Assembly (NCBI GenBank): GCA_030651695.1
Contig: JAUSCD010000015.1
Location: 1-64,000 of the forward strand
Reading direction: 5' to 3'
DNA length: 64,000 nt
Source: Pseudohongiella sp.
Lineage (GTDB): Bacteria; Pseudomonadota; Gammaproteobacteria; Pseudomonadales; Pseudohongiellaceae
Shown here piece by piece: positions 1 to 10,583 of this stretch; position 1 is the stretch's first letter, and the number at the start of each line of letters is the position of its first letter. Position numbers and translations under genes: made by a program. The notes beneath the pieces were generated by a model that saw nothing but the letters and a program-made list of their open reading frames with translations, searched no databases and was not told where the DNA came from.

Positions 1-96
1 GGATACCATCCAGTTTGTTAAGAAGGAAAGCGTCAGTCGCTCATCTCGCGCCCAGCATCAAAGTGCTCAGGACTGTTACAGCTATACTGACGCTTC

Positions 97-125
97 GCTA
101 CATTGGTTAGCTACACCAGTGTAGC
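97..125. repeat. Intergenic stem-loop (GCTACATTGG / CCAGTGTAGC) next to a second hairpin, GGACT-gtttg-AGTCC, at 141-155
   Basis: Inverted repeats read directly from the sequence. Confidence 0.5.
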
Positions 126-250
126 AAAGGAGAGATATAAGGACTGTTTGAGTCCTGAGCGGCGCAGCCGCGAAGTCGAGTTCCGCAACGCCGGTCGGAT
201 GACCAGAGGATGCGGCCGGTCCGGTGCGGCGACCCGCTCCCGTTGCGGCT

Positions 251-321
251 GCACCTGAAGTTGCGGTTGCACCTGAAGTTGCGGCTGCACCTGAAGTTGC
301 GATTGCACTGAAGTTGCGGTT
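251..321. repeat. 18-bp tandem repeat, about 4 units (GCACCTGAAGTTGCGGYT); last unit is 17 bp
   Basis: Units 251-268, 269-286, 287-304, 305-321 aligned by eye; the last lacks one C. Confidence 0.9.
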
Positions 322-335
322 GTTATCCCGATTGA

Positions 336-1127
336 TCAAAGAAAACAAGGCCCGTAAGGCAACACAGGCAACCCGAACCGCTCAGGATACTCCACACCAA
401 CCAGATACAGACCATCCGGCCGCGCCGTCACTCCAGCCAGATTCCGGTCCCGCCCGGCAAGCACCTCAGCCACCCACTGCACCGGTCGCCGCCCCATCGC
501 CACCTGCAAAAGGCTGCCCACAATATTCCGCACCATATGCTGCAAAAACGCATTTGCCTCAATTTCCAGCACAATAAACTGACGCTGCCTGCGCACCTCA
601 ACAAAACGCACCTCACGCATCGGCGTATTGGCCTGGCAACCCGCTGCCCGAAACGCACTGAAATCGTGTTCACCTACCAGAGACTGAGCCGCTGTATGCA
701 TCAACTCCACATCCAGCAACTCCGGCACATGCGTCAACTGCCCGATCAACACTGCGGGTTTGACCTTGCCACAATAGATTACATAGCGATAACGACGACT
801 TAAAGCTGAATGGCGGGCATGAAAATCGTGTGGGACCTCACGCGCCCATTGCACACGCACTTCCGGCGGCAGACGCGTATTGGTGCCCATAACCCAGGCT
901 TTTTCATTTCGGATGGCTGGACTGTCAAAGTGCACTACCTGACCGCTGCCATGCACACCGGCATCGGTTCGCCCGGCACAGCTGATTGCCACAGGCGCAT
1001 CAGCAATAAATGCCAGTGCATCCTCCAGAATGCCTTGCACTGTGGGGAGGGCCGGCGACAACTGTCGCTGCCAACCGGAAAAGGAGGCGCCGTTGTATTC
1101 AACGCCCAGGGCATATCGAGTCATCAC
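336..1127 (-). CDS. truA: tRNA pseudouridine(38-40) synthase TruA
   Basis: MTRYALGVEYNGASFSGWQRQ and CAGRTDAGVHGSGQVVHFD motifs; adjacent to fimV. Confidence 0.95.
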   Translation of the reverse strand: MMTRYALGVEYNGASFSGWQRQLSPALPTVQGILEDALAFIADAPVAISCAGRTDAGVHGSGQVVHFDSPAIRNEKAWVMGTNTRLPPEVRVQWAREVPHDFHARHSALSRRYRYVIYCGKVKPAVLIGQLTHVPELLDVELMHTAAQSLVGEHDFSAFRAAGCQANTPMREVRFVEVRRQRQFIVLEIEANAFLQHMVRNIVGSLLQVAMGRRPVQWVAEVLAGRDRNLAGVTARPDGLYLVGVEYPERFGLPVLPYGPCFL

Positions 1128-1129
1128 GC

Positions 1130-3532
1130 TCAGAGTCTTCCCAGCAGATCCTGCGCTTCTTTGCGTTGTGCTTCCGTGCCTTCACTCAGTACTTCTTCGA
1201 GGATTTCACGGGCACCATGGCCATCACCCATATCGATATAGGCACGGGCAAGATCGAGCTTGGTTGCGGATTCGTCGGAATCGGAAAGGAAATCAAAATC
1301 CTCTTCGTCCTCTGCATCTGCCTGGTCGGTGAAATCATCTTCCGATGGCAGGAAAGCCAGATCGTCGAAGTCATCCGCAGTCGACTTTGTCAGAGGAACC
1401 GCGTTGGTTGCAGGTTCAGGGGGTTGAGGCGCTGTGCTGGCAGGCTCAGGGCTGACTGCTGCACCGCTGACTTGCTCAGGAGCGGAAACGGATACATCTT
1501 CTGCGAGCGGATCGTTGTCATCAGGCAAACTGATATCAAACTCATCACCCACCTTCGCGGCCTTGTCTTCATCAGGCCAATCCAGATCTGCGCCGGTGTC
1601 CTCACTACTCAGCTCATCAGAGTCGGGATTATCCAGAGCATCTGCATTGAACTCTCTGGACAACACGTCGGCATCAGCCGTGTCGTCAAAATTGTCTGCT
1701 GTTTCATCGAGCTCAAAACGAGCGTCAAACTCTGCGGTCTGCGGGCTCAGCTCACCCGGCTGCCAATCGTCTTCCATCTCAGGTTCAGACAGATCCGTTG
1801 CCTGCGGCAGAGCTGGTTCAGCGCTGTCAGCATCATGCAGTCCTTCTTCAAATTCCTGCTGTACCTTGTTGTTATATATTTGTTTATCAAGCTCCGGGTC
1901 AGCATCTGGATCAGAACTTTCTTCAACCAGTTTATACAACGCTGCTGCTTCCTCATTTGAAGCAGTCTCTTCAGCGGCGGCTGCCGATGATGCAGCAGAT
2001 TCGGCTGCGGCCTCCGCAACGCCGGAGAACAGCAATTCATCGTCCTCACTGCCCAGACTCATGCCATCGTTCTCACGCGCGCTAGCCTGGGCTTTTGATT
2101 CAGCTGCGGCCCGGTTGCGGCGAACCATCAGCAACACCAGTAACAGCACCAGAACGCCGGCTGCTGCGAGCATGGCCCAGGTGTTACTGGTAAGTATGTG
2201 CATCAGACGCTGAAACGGGCCGGCATCAGGTGCCATGGTGATCACAGTAGGAGGCGTATCAGCTGACGCAGTGCCAGTCTCTTCTGACAAGCGTTGCTGC
2301 AACTGCGCCAGCTCAAGATCACGCAGCCGGATTATTTCCTGCGCCGAAGCAATCTGCTGCTGAAGCAAGGCCAGACGCGCGTTCAGTTCGCTGTTCTGGG
2401 CATCCAGACGAGCAAGATCCTCTTCCCCTAAAGATATACGATCTTCCAGCGATTCGATCTGATCACTGCGTTGAGTGGACTGATTACCGGCAGCCGAAGC
2501 ATCAGCCTGTTGGTTATCCGCATCATCAGCAACTGTCACAACACGCAGCTCACCCTGAGCACCGGCGCCGGGCGCCGCAGAGGGCGCACTGGTGACTGGT
2601 TGCGCTGCGACGGCAGAAGCGCCAGCTGCCAATTGTTGATTCTGACGGTTGACTTCGCTGACGGCTTCAGTCGCGGCCAGCTGACGGATCTGGGAGAGTT
2701 CAGGCACCTGAAGTATTTCACCGCGGCGCACACGGTTGATATTGCCACCAATAAACGCCTGCGGATTCAGGCGCTGCAGTGCCAGCATGGTTTGTTGAAC
2801 ACTGACCGACGAGTCCGGCCGCACACGTTGCGCCAGCTCCCATAAGGTATCGCCGGCGTTAACAGTGATAGTGCTGGCATTGGATACCGTTGCTGCCGGC
2901 TGTGGTGCGGCAGCTTGTTGAGAGGCAAAGCCGGGCTGTGGAGACGCCGGGCTGGTTGCCGGTGATGACTGTGCGGCTGCTGCCTGACTACTGACCGGTG
3001 CATTGGAAACTGATGCAGTTGTTTCTGGCACTGCAACTGCAGGCGCTTCAGCAACCTGTTCGGCCAATGGTTCCTGTACTGAGCGAATGGGCGCTGATGA
3101 TGCCGGAGCCCCCGTCTGGGCACTGAACGCAGGCGACTCAAGGCGCAGGGTATATTCGGTAAGCACACGGCCTGAAGGCCAGCGTGTATCGAGCACCAGA
3201 CTGACAAACGGTTCGTTGATAGTCACCGGGCTGCTGACGCGCAGCACCGGTGTTCTGCCTGAGAAGTCGACCTCGATCTGCAACGTGTCAAGGGCTGCGA
3301 GGCGCTCCAGTGAAAAACGTTCAAAATCAGCGGCGGACGCCACCTGAACATTTATTTGAGAGGCATTCAGACCATCAGTATCAGATAACTGAACGGTGGC
3401 CACCAGCGGCTGGCCGCTGGCTGACTGCAGGCTGATATTCCCCAGCTCCACAGCATCCGCTGGCGCCATCATGAGCAGCGCCATCGATAAAGACGACAGC
3501 GTAGCAACAGAAGGCAACCAGCGTTTGACCAT
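1130..3532 (-). CDS. fimV: FimV-like pilus assembly / polar hub protein (LysM domain, TM segment, acidic C-terminal region)
   Basis: N-terminal VELGNISLQSASGQPLVATVQLSD, LysM-like ITVNAGDTLWELAQRVRPD, C-terminal LDLARAYIDMGDGHGAREILEEVL. Confidence 0.92.
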   Translation of the reverse strand: MVKRWLPSVATLSSLSMALLMMAPADAVELGNISLQSASGQPLVATVQLSDTDGLNASQINVQVASAADFERFSLERLAALDTLQIEVDFSGRTPVLRVSSPVTINEPFVSLVLDTRWPSGRVLTEYTLRLESPAFSAQTGAPASSAPIRSVQEPLAEQVAEAPAVAVPETTASVSNAPVSSQAAAAQSSPATSPASPQPGFASQQAAAPQPAATVSNASTITVNAGDTLWELAQRVRPDSSVSVQQTMLALQRLNPQAFIGGNINRVRRGEILQVPELSQIRQLAATEAVSEVNRQNQQLAAGASAVAAQPVTSAPSAAPGAGAQGELRVVTVADDADNQQADASAAGNQSTQRSDQIESLEDRISLGEEDLARLDAQNSELNARLALLQQQIASAQEIIRLRDLELAQLQQRLSEETGTASADTPPTVITMAPDAGPFQRLMHILTSNTWAMLAAAGVLVLLLVLLMVRRNRAAAESKAQASARENDGMSLGSEDDELLFSGVAEAAAESAASSAAAAEETASNEEAAALYKLVEESSDPDADPELDKQIYNNKVQQEFEEGLHDADSAEPALPQATDLSEPEMEDDWQPGELSPQTAEFDARFELDETADNFDDTADADVLSREFNADALDNPDSDELSSEDTGADLDWPDEDKAAKVGDEFDISLPDDNDPLAEDVSVSAPEQVSGAAVSPEPASTAPQPPEPATNAVPLTKSTADDFDDLAFLPSEDDFTDQADAEDEEDFDFLSDSDESATKLDLARAYIDMGDGHGAREILEEVLSEGTEAQRKEAQDLLGRL

Positions 3533-3610
3533 GTTCAGTTCCTTTTTCCTTGCGGAAATACCTTACGCACATTGATTGGCGGCGGGCTTTTAATTACCCG
3601 CGAGTATTGA

Positions 3611-4627
3611 TTAAAGGTAGTCTTTTATCAACACTTCAGCTATCTGGATAGAGTTGGTGGCGGCACCCTTACGTACGTTATCGCCCACAATCCACATATC
3701 TATACCGTTCGGATGACTGATGTCCTTACGGATACGGCCGACCGCAACAGCGTCTTTGCCAGCTGAATCGGTGACCGGTGTCGGATACCCGCCGGGAACC
3801 TGATCATCCATCAGCACAACACCCGGCGCATCGCGCAACAGCGCCCGCACTTCTTCTACACTGATAGGTGTTTTGGTTTCAAAGTGTACGGCTTCGGAGT
3901 GGCCGTAAAACACCGGCACACGCACACAGGTCGCGTTAACTTCTATACTTTCATCCAGGATTTTTTTGGTTTCCCAGGACATTTTCATTTCTTCCTTGGT
4001 GTAACCATTTTCCATAAATACATCGATCTGCGGCAGCACGTTAAACGCAATCTGCTTGGGATAGACTTTGGTTTCCAATGTACGGCCGTTTAACAATGCC
4101 GCGGTCTGGGCAGCCAGCTCTTCTATGGCCTCCTTGCCAGTGCCGGAAACAGCCTGATAAGTAGCGACGTTGATGCGGGTAATACCCACCTTGTCGTGAA
4201 TAGGCTTCAGCGCAACCAGCATTTGAATGGTTGAGCAGTTCGGGTTAGCGATGATGTTGCGGTTTTTGTATTGCGCAATCGCTTCCGGGTTTACTTCCGG
4301 CACTACCAGAGGAATGTCAGCGTCGTAACGGAAATGCGAGGTGTTGTCGATCACGATGCAACCGGCCGCGCCAGCTTTGGGGGCGTAAATTTCAGAAATG
4401 CTGCCACCCGCTGAGAACAAACCAATCTCTGCTCTGGAGAAATCAAAATCCGCCAGATTCAGCACGGTGACCGACTTGCCACGGAACTGAATCTTGCTGC
4501 CGGCAGACCGCTCGCTGGCCAGCGGGAACAATTCATTCACCGGAAAGTCGCGCTCTTCCAGAATATTGATCAGCGCTTCGCCGACTGCGCCGGTTGCGCC
4601 TACTACTGCTACGTTGTACTTTTTCAT
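3611..4627 (-). CDS. asd: Aspartate-semialdehyde dehydrogenase
   Basis: VAVVGATGAVGEALINILEER; active-site motif NPNCSTIQM. Confidence 0.92.
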   Translation of the reverse strand: MKKYNVAVVGATGAVGEALINILEERDFPVNELFPLASERSAGSKIQFRGKSVTVLNLADFDFSRAEIGLFSAGGSISEIYAPKAGAAGCIVIDNTSHFRYDADIPLVVPEVNPEAIAQYKNRNIIANPNCSTIQMLVALKPIHDKVGITRINVATYQAVSGTGKEAIEELAAQTAALLNGRTLETKVYPKQIAFNVLPQIDVFMENGYTKEEMKMSWETKKILDESIEVNATCVRVPVFYGHSEAVHFETKTPISVEEVRALLRDAPGVVLMDDQVPGGYPTPVTDSAGKDAVAVGRIRKDISHPNGIDMWIVGDNVRKGAATNSIQIAEVLIKDYL

Positions 4628-4670
4628 AACACTAAAACTCCCGAATTAATTCCCTGGGTTCCGGCCTGCA

Positions 4671-5315
4671 TCAGGCAGCGGTAAAGTACCAGGGTGATTT
4701 TTCCCGCCACTGTTTTTCAAACGCCTTGATGGCGTCTGCGTCTTCCAGGGTCAGGCCGATGTCATCAAGACCGTTCAGCAGGCAATGCTTACGGAACGCG
4801 TCTACTTCAAAATAAATGACAGAACCATCGGGTCGGGTGATGGATTGCGCTGGCAGGTCCACGGTGAGCGTGTAACCTTCAGCGGCATTCACCTCTTTGA
4901 ACAGAGCATCTACAACTTCCTTATCCAAAACAACAGGAAGAATGCCGTTCTTAAAGCAATTGTTAAAGAAGATATCCGCATAGCTCGGGGCAATCAGCAC
5001 ACGGAATCCGTAGTCATCCAGCGCCCATGGCGCGTGTTCACGACTGGAACCACAACCAAAGTTCTCACGCGCCAGCAATACACTGGCACCTTTGTAACGC
5101 GGTTGGTTCAGCACAAAATCCTTGTTCAGTGGCCGCTTGCTGTTATCAGCATCCGGCTCGCCTTTATCAAGGTAACGGTGCTCATCAAACAGGTTGATAC
5201 CAAAACCACTGCGCTTGATCGACTTCAGAAACTGCTTGGGGATAATGAAGTCGGTATCCACGTTAGCGCGATCCAGTGGCATGGCCACGCCGGTATGTAC
5301 GGTAAATGCTTTCAT
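4671..5315 (-). CDS. leuD: 3-isopropylmalate dehydratase small subunit
   Basis: [22 protein letters not shown] and [16 protein letters not shown] motifs. Confidence 0.96.
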   Translation of the reverse strand: MKAFTVHTGVAMPLDRANVDTDFIIPKQFLKSIKRSGFGINLFDEHRYLDKGEPDADNSKRPLNKDFVLNQPRYKGASVLLARENFGCGSSREHAPWALDDYGFRVLIAPSYADIFFNNCFKNGILPVVLDKEVVDALFKEVNAAEGYTLTVDLPAQSITRPDGSVIYFEVDAFRKHCLLNGLDDIGLTLEDADAIKAFEKQWREKSPWYFTAA

Positions 5316-5391
5316 ATCATGTCACTCAATTCTGTAGGTCTGATGTGTGATCAGCTTGGCTTATGTTCGTCCATCTGTGTGTGCGTCTGCG

Positions 5392-6831
5392 TCAGGCGCG
5401 CGTCGTGTCCAGCAGGATGTCACGCACGTCCACAAAATGTCCGTGGATGGCGGCTGCTGCAGCCATCGCCGGGCTCACCAGATGTGTGCGACCACCAAAA
5501 CCCTGACGACCTTCAAAGTTACGGTTTGAGGTGGAGGCGCAGTGTTTACCTGCTGGCAACTGGTCGGCGTTCATCGCCAGACACATTGAGCAACCCGGCT
5601 CGCGCCACTCCAGACCTGCTTCAGTGAAGATCTTGTCCAGCCCCTCCGCTTCCGCCTGCTGCTTCACCAGGCCTGAACCCGGCACAACCATGGCCAGCTG
5701 AATGGTGCTGGCCACTTTGCGACCTTTCACAACCGCTGCTGCTGCGCGCAGATCTTCGATACGCGAGTTGGTGCAGGAACCAATAAATACCACATCGAGC
5801 TGAATGTCTTTGATCGCAGTACCCGGTTTCAGGCCCATGTACTTCAGCGCCTGACGGATATTGTCAGCGCGGCTTGGGTCTTTTTCCTGATCCGGGTCTG
5901 GCACAAAACCGGTTACCGGCGCAACCATCTCGGGCGAAGTTCCCCAGGTCACCTGCGGGATAATGTCGGCCGCGTCCAATACCACCACACGATCAAAATG
6001 TGCATCAGCATCACTGATCAGTGTTTTCCAGAACTCGGCGGCTTTGTTAAACATCTCGCCCTGCGGCGCCATCGGACGACCTTTGATGTAGTCAATGGTG
6101 GTCTGGTCGACAGCAATCAGACCGGCGCGCGCGCCTGCTTCAATTGCCATATTGCAGACAGTCATACGACCTTCCATGCTCAGCGAACGAATCGCCTCAC
6201 CACCGAATTCGATGGTGTAACCGGTGCCGCCAGCAGTGCCGATCTCACCAATAATGGCCAGCACGATGTCCTTGGCAGTGACGCCCGGATTGAGCTTGCC
6301 ATCCACCCGGATCAGCATGTTTTTCATTTTTTTCTGGATCAGGCACTGTGTTGCCATCACGTGTTCAACTTCAGAGGTCCCAATGCCGTGCGCCAATGCA
6401 CCCAGCGCACCGTGAGTAGAGGTGTGCGAGTCGCCGCAAACAATGGTCATGCCTGGCAGCGTAGCGCCCTGCTCCGGACCTACGACGTGTACGATGCCCT
6501 GACGGATGTCATCCATGTCGAGTTCAGTAATGCCAAATTCACGGCAGTTATCAGCCAGCGTGCGGACCTGAATACGCGATACCGGGTCAACAATACCGTC
6601 CAGTCCACGACTGCGCTCAGCTTTGGTGGTCGGAATATTGTGGTCCGGCGTCGCCAGGTTGGCATCAGCGCGCCACGGCTTGCGGCCAGTCAGGCGCAGA
6701 CCTTCGAAAGCCTGTGGCGAGGTGACTTCGTGGATCAGCTGTCGATCGATATAAATCAGTGCTGTGCCGTCATCACGCTGTTTGACCAGATGTGATTCCC
6801 AGAGTTTGTCGTATACGGTTTTACCAGACAT
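5392..6831 (-). CDS. leuC: 3-isopropylmalate dehydratase large subunit
   Basis: [56 protein letters not shown]. Confidence 0.97.
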   Translation of the reverse strand: MSGKTVYDKLWESHLVKQRDDGTALIYIDRQLIHEVTSPQAFEGLRLTGRKPWRADANLATPDHNIPTTKAERSRGLDGIVDPVSRIQVRTLADNCREFGITELDMDDIRQGIVHVVGPEQGATLPGMTIVCGDSHTSTHGALGALAHGIGTSEVEHVMATQCLIQKKMKNMLIRVDGKLNPGVTAKDIVLAIIGEIGTAGGTGYTIEFGGEAIRSLSMEGRMTVCNMAIEAGARAGLIAVDQTTIDYIKGRPMAPQGEMFNKAAEFWKTLISDADAHFDRVVVLDAADIIPQVTWGTSPEMVAPVTGFVPDPDQEKDPSRADNIRQALKYMGLKPGTAIKDIQLDVVFIGSCTNSRIEDLRAAAAVVKGRKVASTIQLAMVVPGSGLVKQQAEAEGLDKIFTEAGLEWREPGCSMCLAMNADQLPAGKHCASTSNRNFEGRQGFGGRTHLVSPAMAAAAAIHGHFVDVRDILLDTTRA

Positions 6832-6898
6832 GAATGCTTCCCACTAACAATTTAACTTTAAGTGAATTCTATATCTCTCTGTATTAACTGGCTTTTTC

Positions 6899-7984
6899 TT
6901 ATATTTTTGGTGTCATGCTGCGCACATCGAAATTTTGTGCGCGGTGACGCAATAAATGGTCCATCAACACAATGGCCAGCATGGCTTCAGCAATGGGCAC
7001 GGCACGAATGCCTACGCAGGGATCGTGGCGGCCAGTGGTCACAACCTCTACCGCATTGCCATGGACATCAATGGATCGGCCGGGTATACGCAGGCTTGAA
7101 GTCGGCTTGAGCGCGATGTGCGCAACAATATCCTGACCGCTGGAAATACCACCAAGCACACCACCAGCATTGTTCGAGAGGAAACCCTGAGGTGTCATCT
7201 CGTCCCTGTGCTCGGTACCTTTCTGTGTGACGGAATCAAATCCGGCACCAATCTCCACGCCTTTGACGGCATTGATGCTCATCAACGCATGCGCGATGTC
7301 TGCGTCCAGCCGGTCAAATACCGGTTCGCCCAGGCCAACAGGCACACCTGAGGCCACCACAGTAATTCTGGCGCCGATGGAATTGCCCTCTTTGTTCAGG
7401 GCAGCCATATATGATTCCAGTTCGGCAACCTTGCTGGCATCGGGGCAAAAAAATGCGTTCTGCTCTACCTCTGCCCAATCCAGCGTCTCGGCCCTGATCG
7501 GACCAAGCTGGCTCAAATACGCCCGCACCTGCACACCGCAATGCTGTTGCAAATACTTCTTGGCAATGGCACCAGCTGCGACGCGGATGGCGGTTTCGCG
7601 GGCGGAAGAGCGTCCGCCGCCCCGATAATCGCGTATTCCGTACTTCTGCTGATACGTATAATCAGCATGAGCAGGGCGAAACAAGTCTTTGATATTGCTA
7701 TAGTCCTTGGATTTTTGATCAGTATTCTCGATCAACAATCCTATCGGTGTTCCGGTAGTGACACCTTCAAATACACCTGAGAGAATTTTTACCGCGTCGT
7801 CTTCGCGACGCTGCGTTGTGAAACGTGACTGGCCGGGTTTGCGCCTGTCCAGATCGTGCTGCAGGTCGGCTTCGCTCAAGACCAGCCCGGGAGGACAGCC
7901 ATCAACAATACCGCCCAGCGCCAAGCCGTGGCTTTCGCCAAAGGTCGTTACTGTGAACAAGCTTCCTATACTGTTACCGGACAT
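6899..7984 (-). CDS. aroC: Chorismate synthase
   Basis: [43 protein letters not shown]. Confidence 0.97.
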   Translation of the reverse strand: MSGNSIGSLFTVTTFGESHGLALGGIVDGCPPGLVLSEADLQHDLDRRKPGQSRFTTQRREDDAVKILSGVFEGVTTGTPIGLLIENTDQKSKDYSNIKDLFRPAHADYTYQQKYGIRDYRGGGRSSARETAIRVAAGAIAKKYLQQHCGVQVRAYLSQLGPIRAETLDWAEVEQNAFFCPDASKVAELESYMAALNKEGNSIGARITVVASGVPVGLGEPVFDRLDADIAHALMSINAVKGVEIGAGFDSVTQKGTEHRDEMTPQGFLSNNAGGVLGGISSGQDIVAHIALKPTSSLRIPGRSIDVHGNAVEVVTTGRHDPCVGIRAVPIAEAMLAIVLMDHLLRHRAQNFDVRSMTPKI

Positions 7985-8031
7985 CTGTCAGTGTTCCACC
8001 TGTCTGGAAAAGGCGCACATTGTACACGAAT

Positions 8032-8919
8032 TCACCAAACCGCACGAATCAGCTCTTCGCGCGAAATCGCCAGCACCCCATCACCACCACTTTCAAATTC
8101 CAGCCATGCCACAGGTAATCCGGGATAGCGCTGAGCCAGCAACTCCCAGCTGTACCCCAACTCCAGCACCAGCACACCCTGCTCCGTCAGATACTTTGGC
8201 GCTTCACGCAATATCCGCAGAGGAATGGCCAGGCCGTCATCGCCCGATAACAGGCCAAGATCAGGTTCCTGCTGGTATTCAGGTGGCAACTCCGCCACTT
8301 CCTCTGCGGATACGTAGGGTGGATTACTGACGATGAGGTCATAGACTCCATCCAGGCTGCCAAACAGATCGGACTGCAGCGCAGTAACCCTGCCCTCCAA
8401 TCCATGCTGCCGGATATTGTGCACGGCAACTTCCAGGGCATCGGTTGAAATGTCGGCCAGATCCACCTGTGCATGCGGAAAGACCAGAGCGGTGGCAATG
8501 CCAATGCAACCACTGCCCGTACACAGGTCCAGCACTCTTGCTGGCACCTGTGGCAGCAGAGGTTGGTACTGCTGCAATATCAGCTCGGCTATAGGCGACC
8601 GCGGCACCAGTACGCGCTCATCGACGTAAAACGGCAGACCGGCAAACCAGGCCTGTTTCAGCAGATAAGCCATGGGCAGACGCTCACGGATACGTCGGTC
8701 GGCTAATGCTGCAATCTCTTCCGACTCCGCGGTGGACAGAGCGCGGCGCTCAATGGACTTGAGATCGGAATCATCTTCACCGGAATTGAACGCGATACCC
8801 AGTGTGGTAAAAACCAGATACACAGCCTCATCCCAGGGATTGTCGGTGCCATGCCCATAAAACAGTTCGGCCTGATCAAAACGCAAGGCCAGTTCTTCCA
8901 CACACTCCAGTACGTTCAT
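8032..8919 (-). CDS. prmB: Ribosomal protein uL3 N5-glutamine methyltransferase
   Basis: VLDLCTGSGCIGIATAL and DLIVSNPPYVSAEE motifs; located next to aroC. Confidence 0.93.
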   Translation of the reverse strand: MNVLECVEELALRFDQAELFYGHGTDNPWDEAVYLVFTTLGIAFNSGEDDSDLKSIERRALSTAESEEIAALADRRIRERLPMAYLLKQAWFAGLPFYVDERVLVPRSPIAELILQQYQPLLPQVPARVLDLCTGSGCIGIATALVFPHAQVDLADISTDALEVAVHNIRQHGLEGRVTALQSDLFGSLDGVYDLIVSNPPYVSAEEVAELPPEYQQEPDLGLLSGDDGLAIPLRILREAPKYLTEQGVLVLELGYSWELLAQRYPGLPVAWLEFESGGDGVLAISREELIRAVW

Positions 8920-9013
8920 ATGCTGCTGTCTCAGTCAAAAATTGCTTTACGCACGCCCGGTGTTATCGTACGGTATCGACCCTTTTGCAATGACTCAGGA
9001 TCCGTAGTCTGCC

Positions 9014-9583
9014 ATGACTAACAAAACACCTCTGGATACCATGGAAAACGCCTTTCGCGACATTATCTCTGCCATTGGCGAGGATATGTCCCGTCCCGGT
9101 CTGGTTGACACACCTTTGCGGGCCGCCAAAGCCATGCAGTTTCTGACACGAGGTTACGGGCAGGATATTGACACGGTCATCAATAATGCCTTGTTTCCCT
9201 CATCGTCAGAAGAGATGGTGATCGTCAAAAACATCGAATTATATTCCATGTGTGAGCACCATATGCTGCCTTTTATTGGCAAGTGTCATGTTGCCTACAT
9301 GCCTAAAGGTCAAGTGATCGGCCTGTCAAAAATCGCAAGAATCGTGGATATGTTTGCACGCCGGCTGCAGATTCAGGAAAACCTGACCAAGGAAATAGCG
9401 GAAGTCATCATACAGAAAACCGGTGCAGCTGGCGCCGGCGTCATTATTGAAGCTCAACACATGTGCATGATGATGCGGGGTGTAGAAAAACAGAATTCGG
9501 TAATGACAACCTCTTGCATGCTGGGCGCTTTCCGCAACAGCCAGACCACCCGTAACGAGTTTCTGTCACTGATCCGGAACTAG
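9014..9583 (+). CDS. folE: GTP cyclohydrolase I
   Basis: [43 protein letters not shown]. Confidence 0.96.
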   Translation: MTNKTPLDTMENAFRDIISAIGEDMSRPGLVDTPLRAAKAMQFLTRGYGQDIDTVINNALFPSSSEEMVIVKNIELYSMCEHHMLPFIGKCHVAYMPKGQVIGLSKIARIVDMFARRLQIQENLTKEIAEVIIQKTGAAGAGVIIEAQHMCMMMRGVEKQNSVMTTSCMLGAFRNSQTTRNEFLSLIRN

Positions 9584-9604
9584 TATTGGCTGTAGTCGGA
9601 TGCG

Positions 9605-10567
9605 TCAGGGACGCACGACTACTTCGATTCGTTGTCTGCAAGGACCCGGCCGGCAAAACGGGGCCAGCGGTCCTACTCCCTGCGCTTCCAGACGGTCTGC
9701 CGCGATACCCGCTGCAATCAGGCTGCTGCGCACAGTCTCTGCGCGCTCGCGCGAGCGCTGTATCTGCTCTGCAAGGGGTGCTTCAGCCTGCAAGTGTCCA
9801 ACAATATAAATGTTCAGAAGTGAATCAGCGCTCAGCACGGCTGCCAGCAACTCCAACCCTTCACTATCACCAAGCTCATCGTTTTCGTTAAACACAAGCC
9901 CGGGCACAACGGCCAGACCATCTTGCTCAAGGCGAGCTGCAAGCGCCTGCGGGCTCACGATCTGGGCCGCACGCTGCTCCGCCGCCTGGGATGCTGACAG
10001 TTCCAGAAACTCGACGTGAGCGTAAAGCCGTCGGTTTGCACGCGTCACTACATAGAGCGCTGCGTAGCCGCTGACCGTCTGTTGCTGCTGCTCGCTTTCA
10101 TAGGTGCTGGCCATATAAAACTGGCCTGTCTCCGGACCATACAGGATACGGTTACCAAACACATCGTTAGCCCAGAAGTTGCTACTGCCACAATCCCTGC
10201 CCTGGCAATTGAACAGCTCACGCTGATTGGCGCTCAACAACTGGGTACGGAAATGATTAAACACTTCCTGAGCATTAAAACCGTCAGGTATTTCATAGGT
10301 GATGCGCCGAAGATTGCCCTGAAAGCGCTCCGATTGACTTGGTGCCACGCGACCGGCGGCACGCTGCATGCGTCCTAACGCCAGGCTGTAGACCGCGTTG
10401 TTCTCAACGCGGTAATCAACGATCTGGGACCCGGGGAAGCGCTCAAAGCGCGCATAATCAGACGAACCCGCCACATCGGCGACCACAGCCTGACAAAACA
10501 CCAGAGCAGTGCTTATCAGGAACAGTCCGAGCCGCCGATATCGGGCAGAGAAGTCAGTGTTAAACAT
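9605..10567 (-). CDS. DUF4892 / OmpA-like C-terminal domain envelope protein
   Basis: Signal-like N-terminus MFNTDFSARYRRLGLFLISTALVFCQAVVA; OmpA-like NIYIVGHLQAEAPLAEQIQRSRERAETVRSSLIAAGIAADRLEAQGVGPLAP. The ORF track start (10735) overlaps the upstream gene, so M at 10567 is preferred. Confidence 0.75.
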   Translation of the reverse strand: MFNTDFSARYRRLGLFLISTALVFCQAVVADVAGSSDYARFERFPGSQIVDYRVENNAVYSLALGRMQRAAGRVAPSQSERFQGNLRRITYEIPDGFNAQEVFNHFRTQLLSANQRELFNCQGRDCGSSNFWANDVFGNRILYGPETGQFYMASTYESEQQQQTVSGYAALYVVTRANRRLYAHVEFLELSASQAAEQRAAQIVSPQALAARLEQDGLAVVPGLVFNENDELGDSEGLELLAAVLSADSLLNIYIVGHLQAEAPLAEQIQRSRERAETVRSSLIAAGIAADRLEAQGVGPLAPFCRPGPCRQRIEVVVRP

Positions 10568-10583
10568 GGTGCCAGTGTCGCGA

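Noticed and set aside
224-577. 117-aa plus-strand ORF with APEVAV repeats
   Set aside because: Overlaps the truA 3' end antisense; the repeats explain the open frame; no RBS recognised.
1010-2213. Long plus-strand ORFs (316 aa and 259 aa) antisense to truA/fimV
   Set aside because: Ser/Ala/Cys-rich shadow translations of the acidic fimV coding strand; no motifs.
3575-3600. GCGGG..CCCGC inverted repeat between asd and fimV as a terminator
   Set aside because: Only a 5-bp stem and no T-tract on the relevant strand.
4785-5627. 280-aa plus-strand ORF across leuD/leuC
   Set aside because: Antisense to two confident genes.
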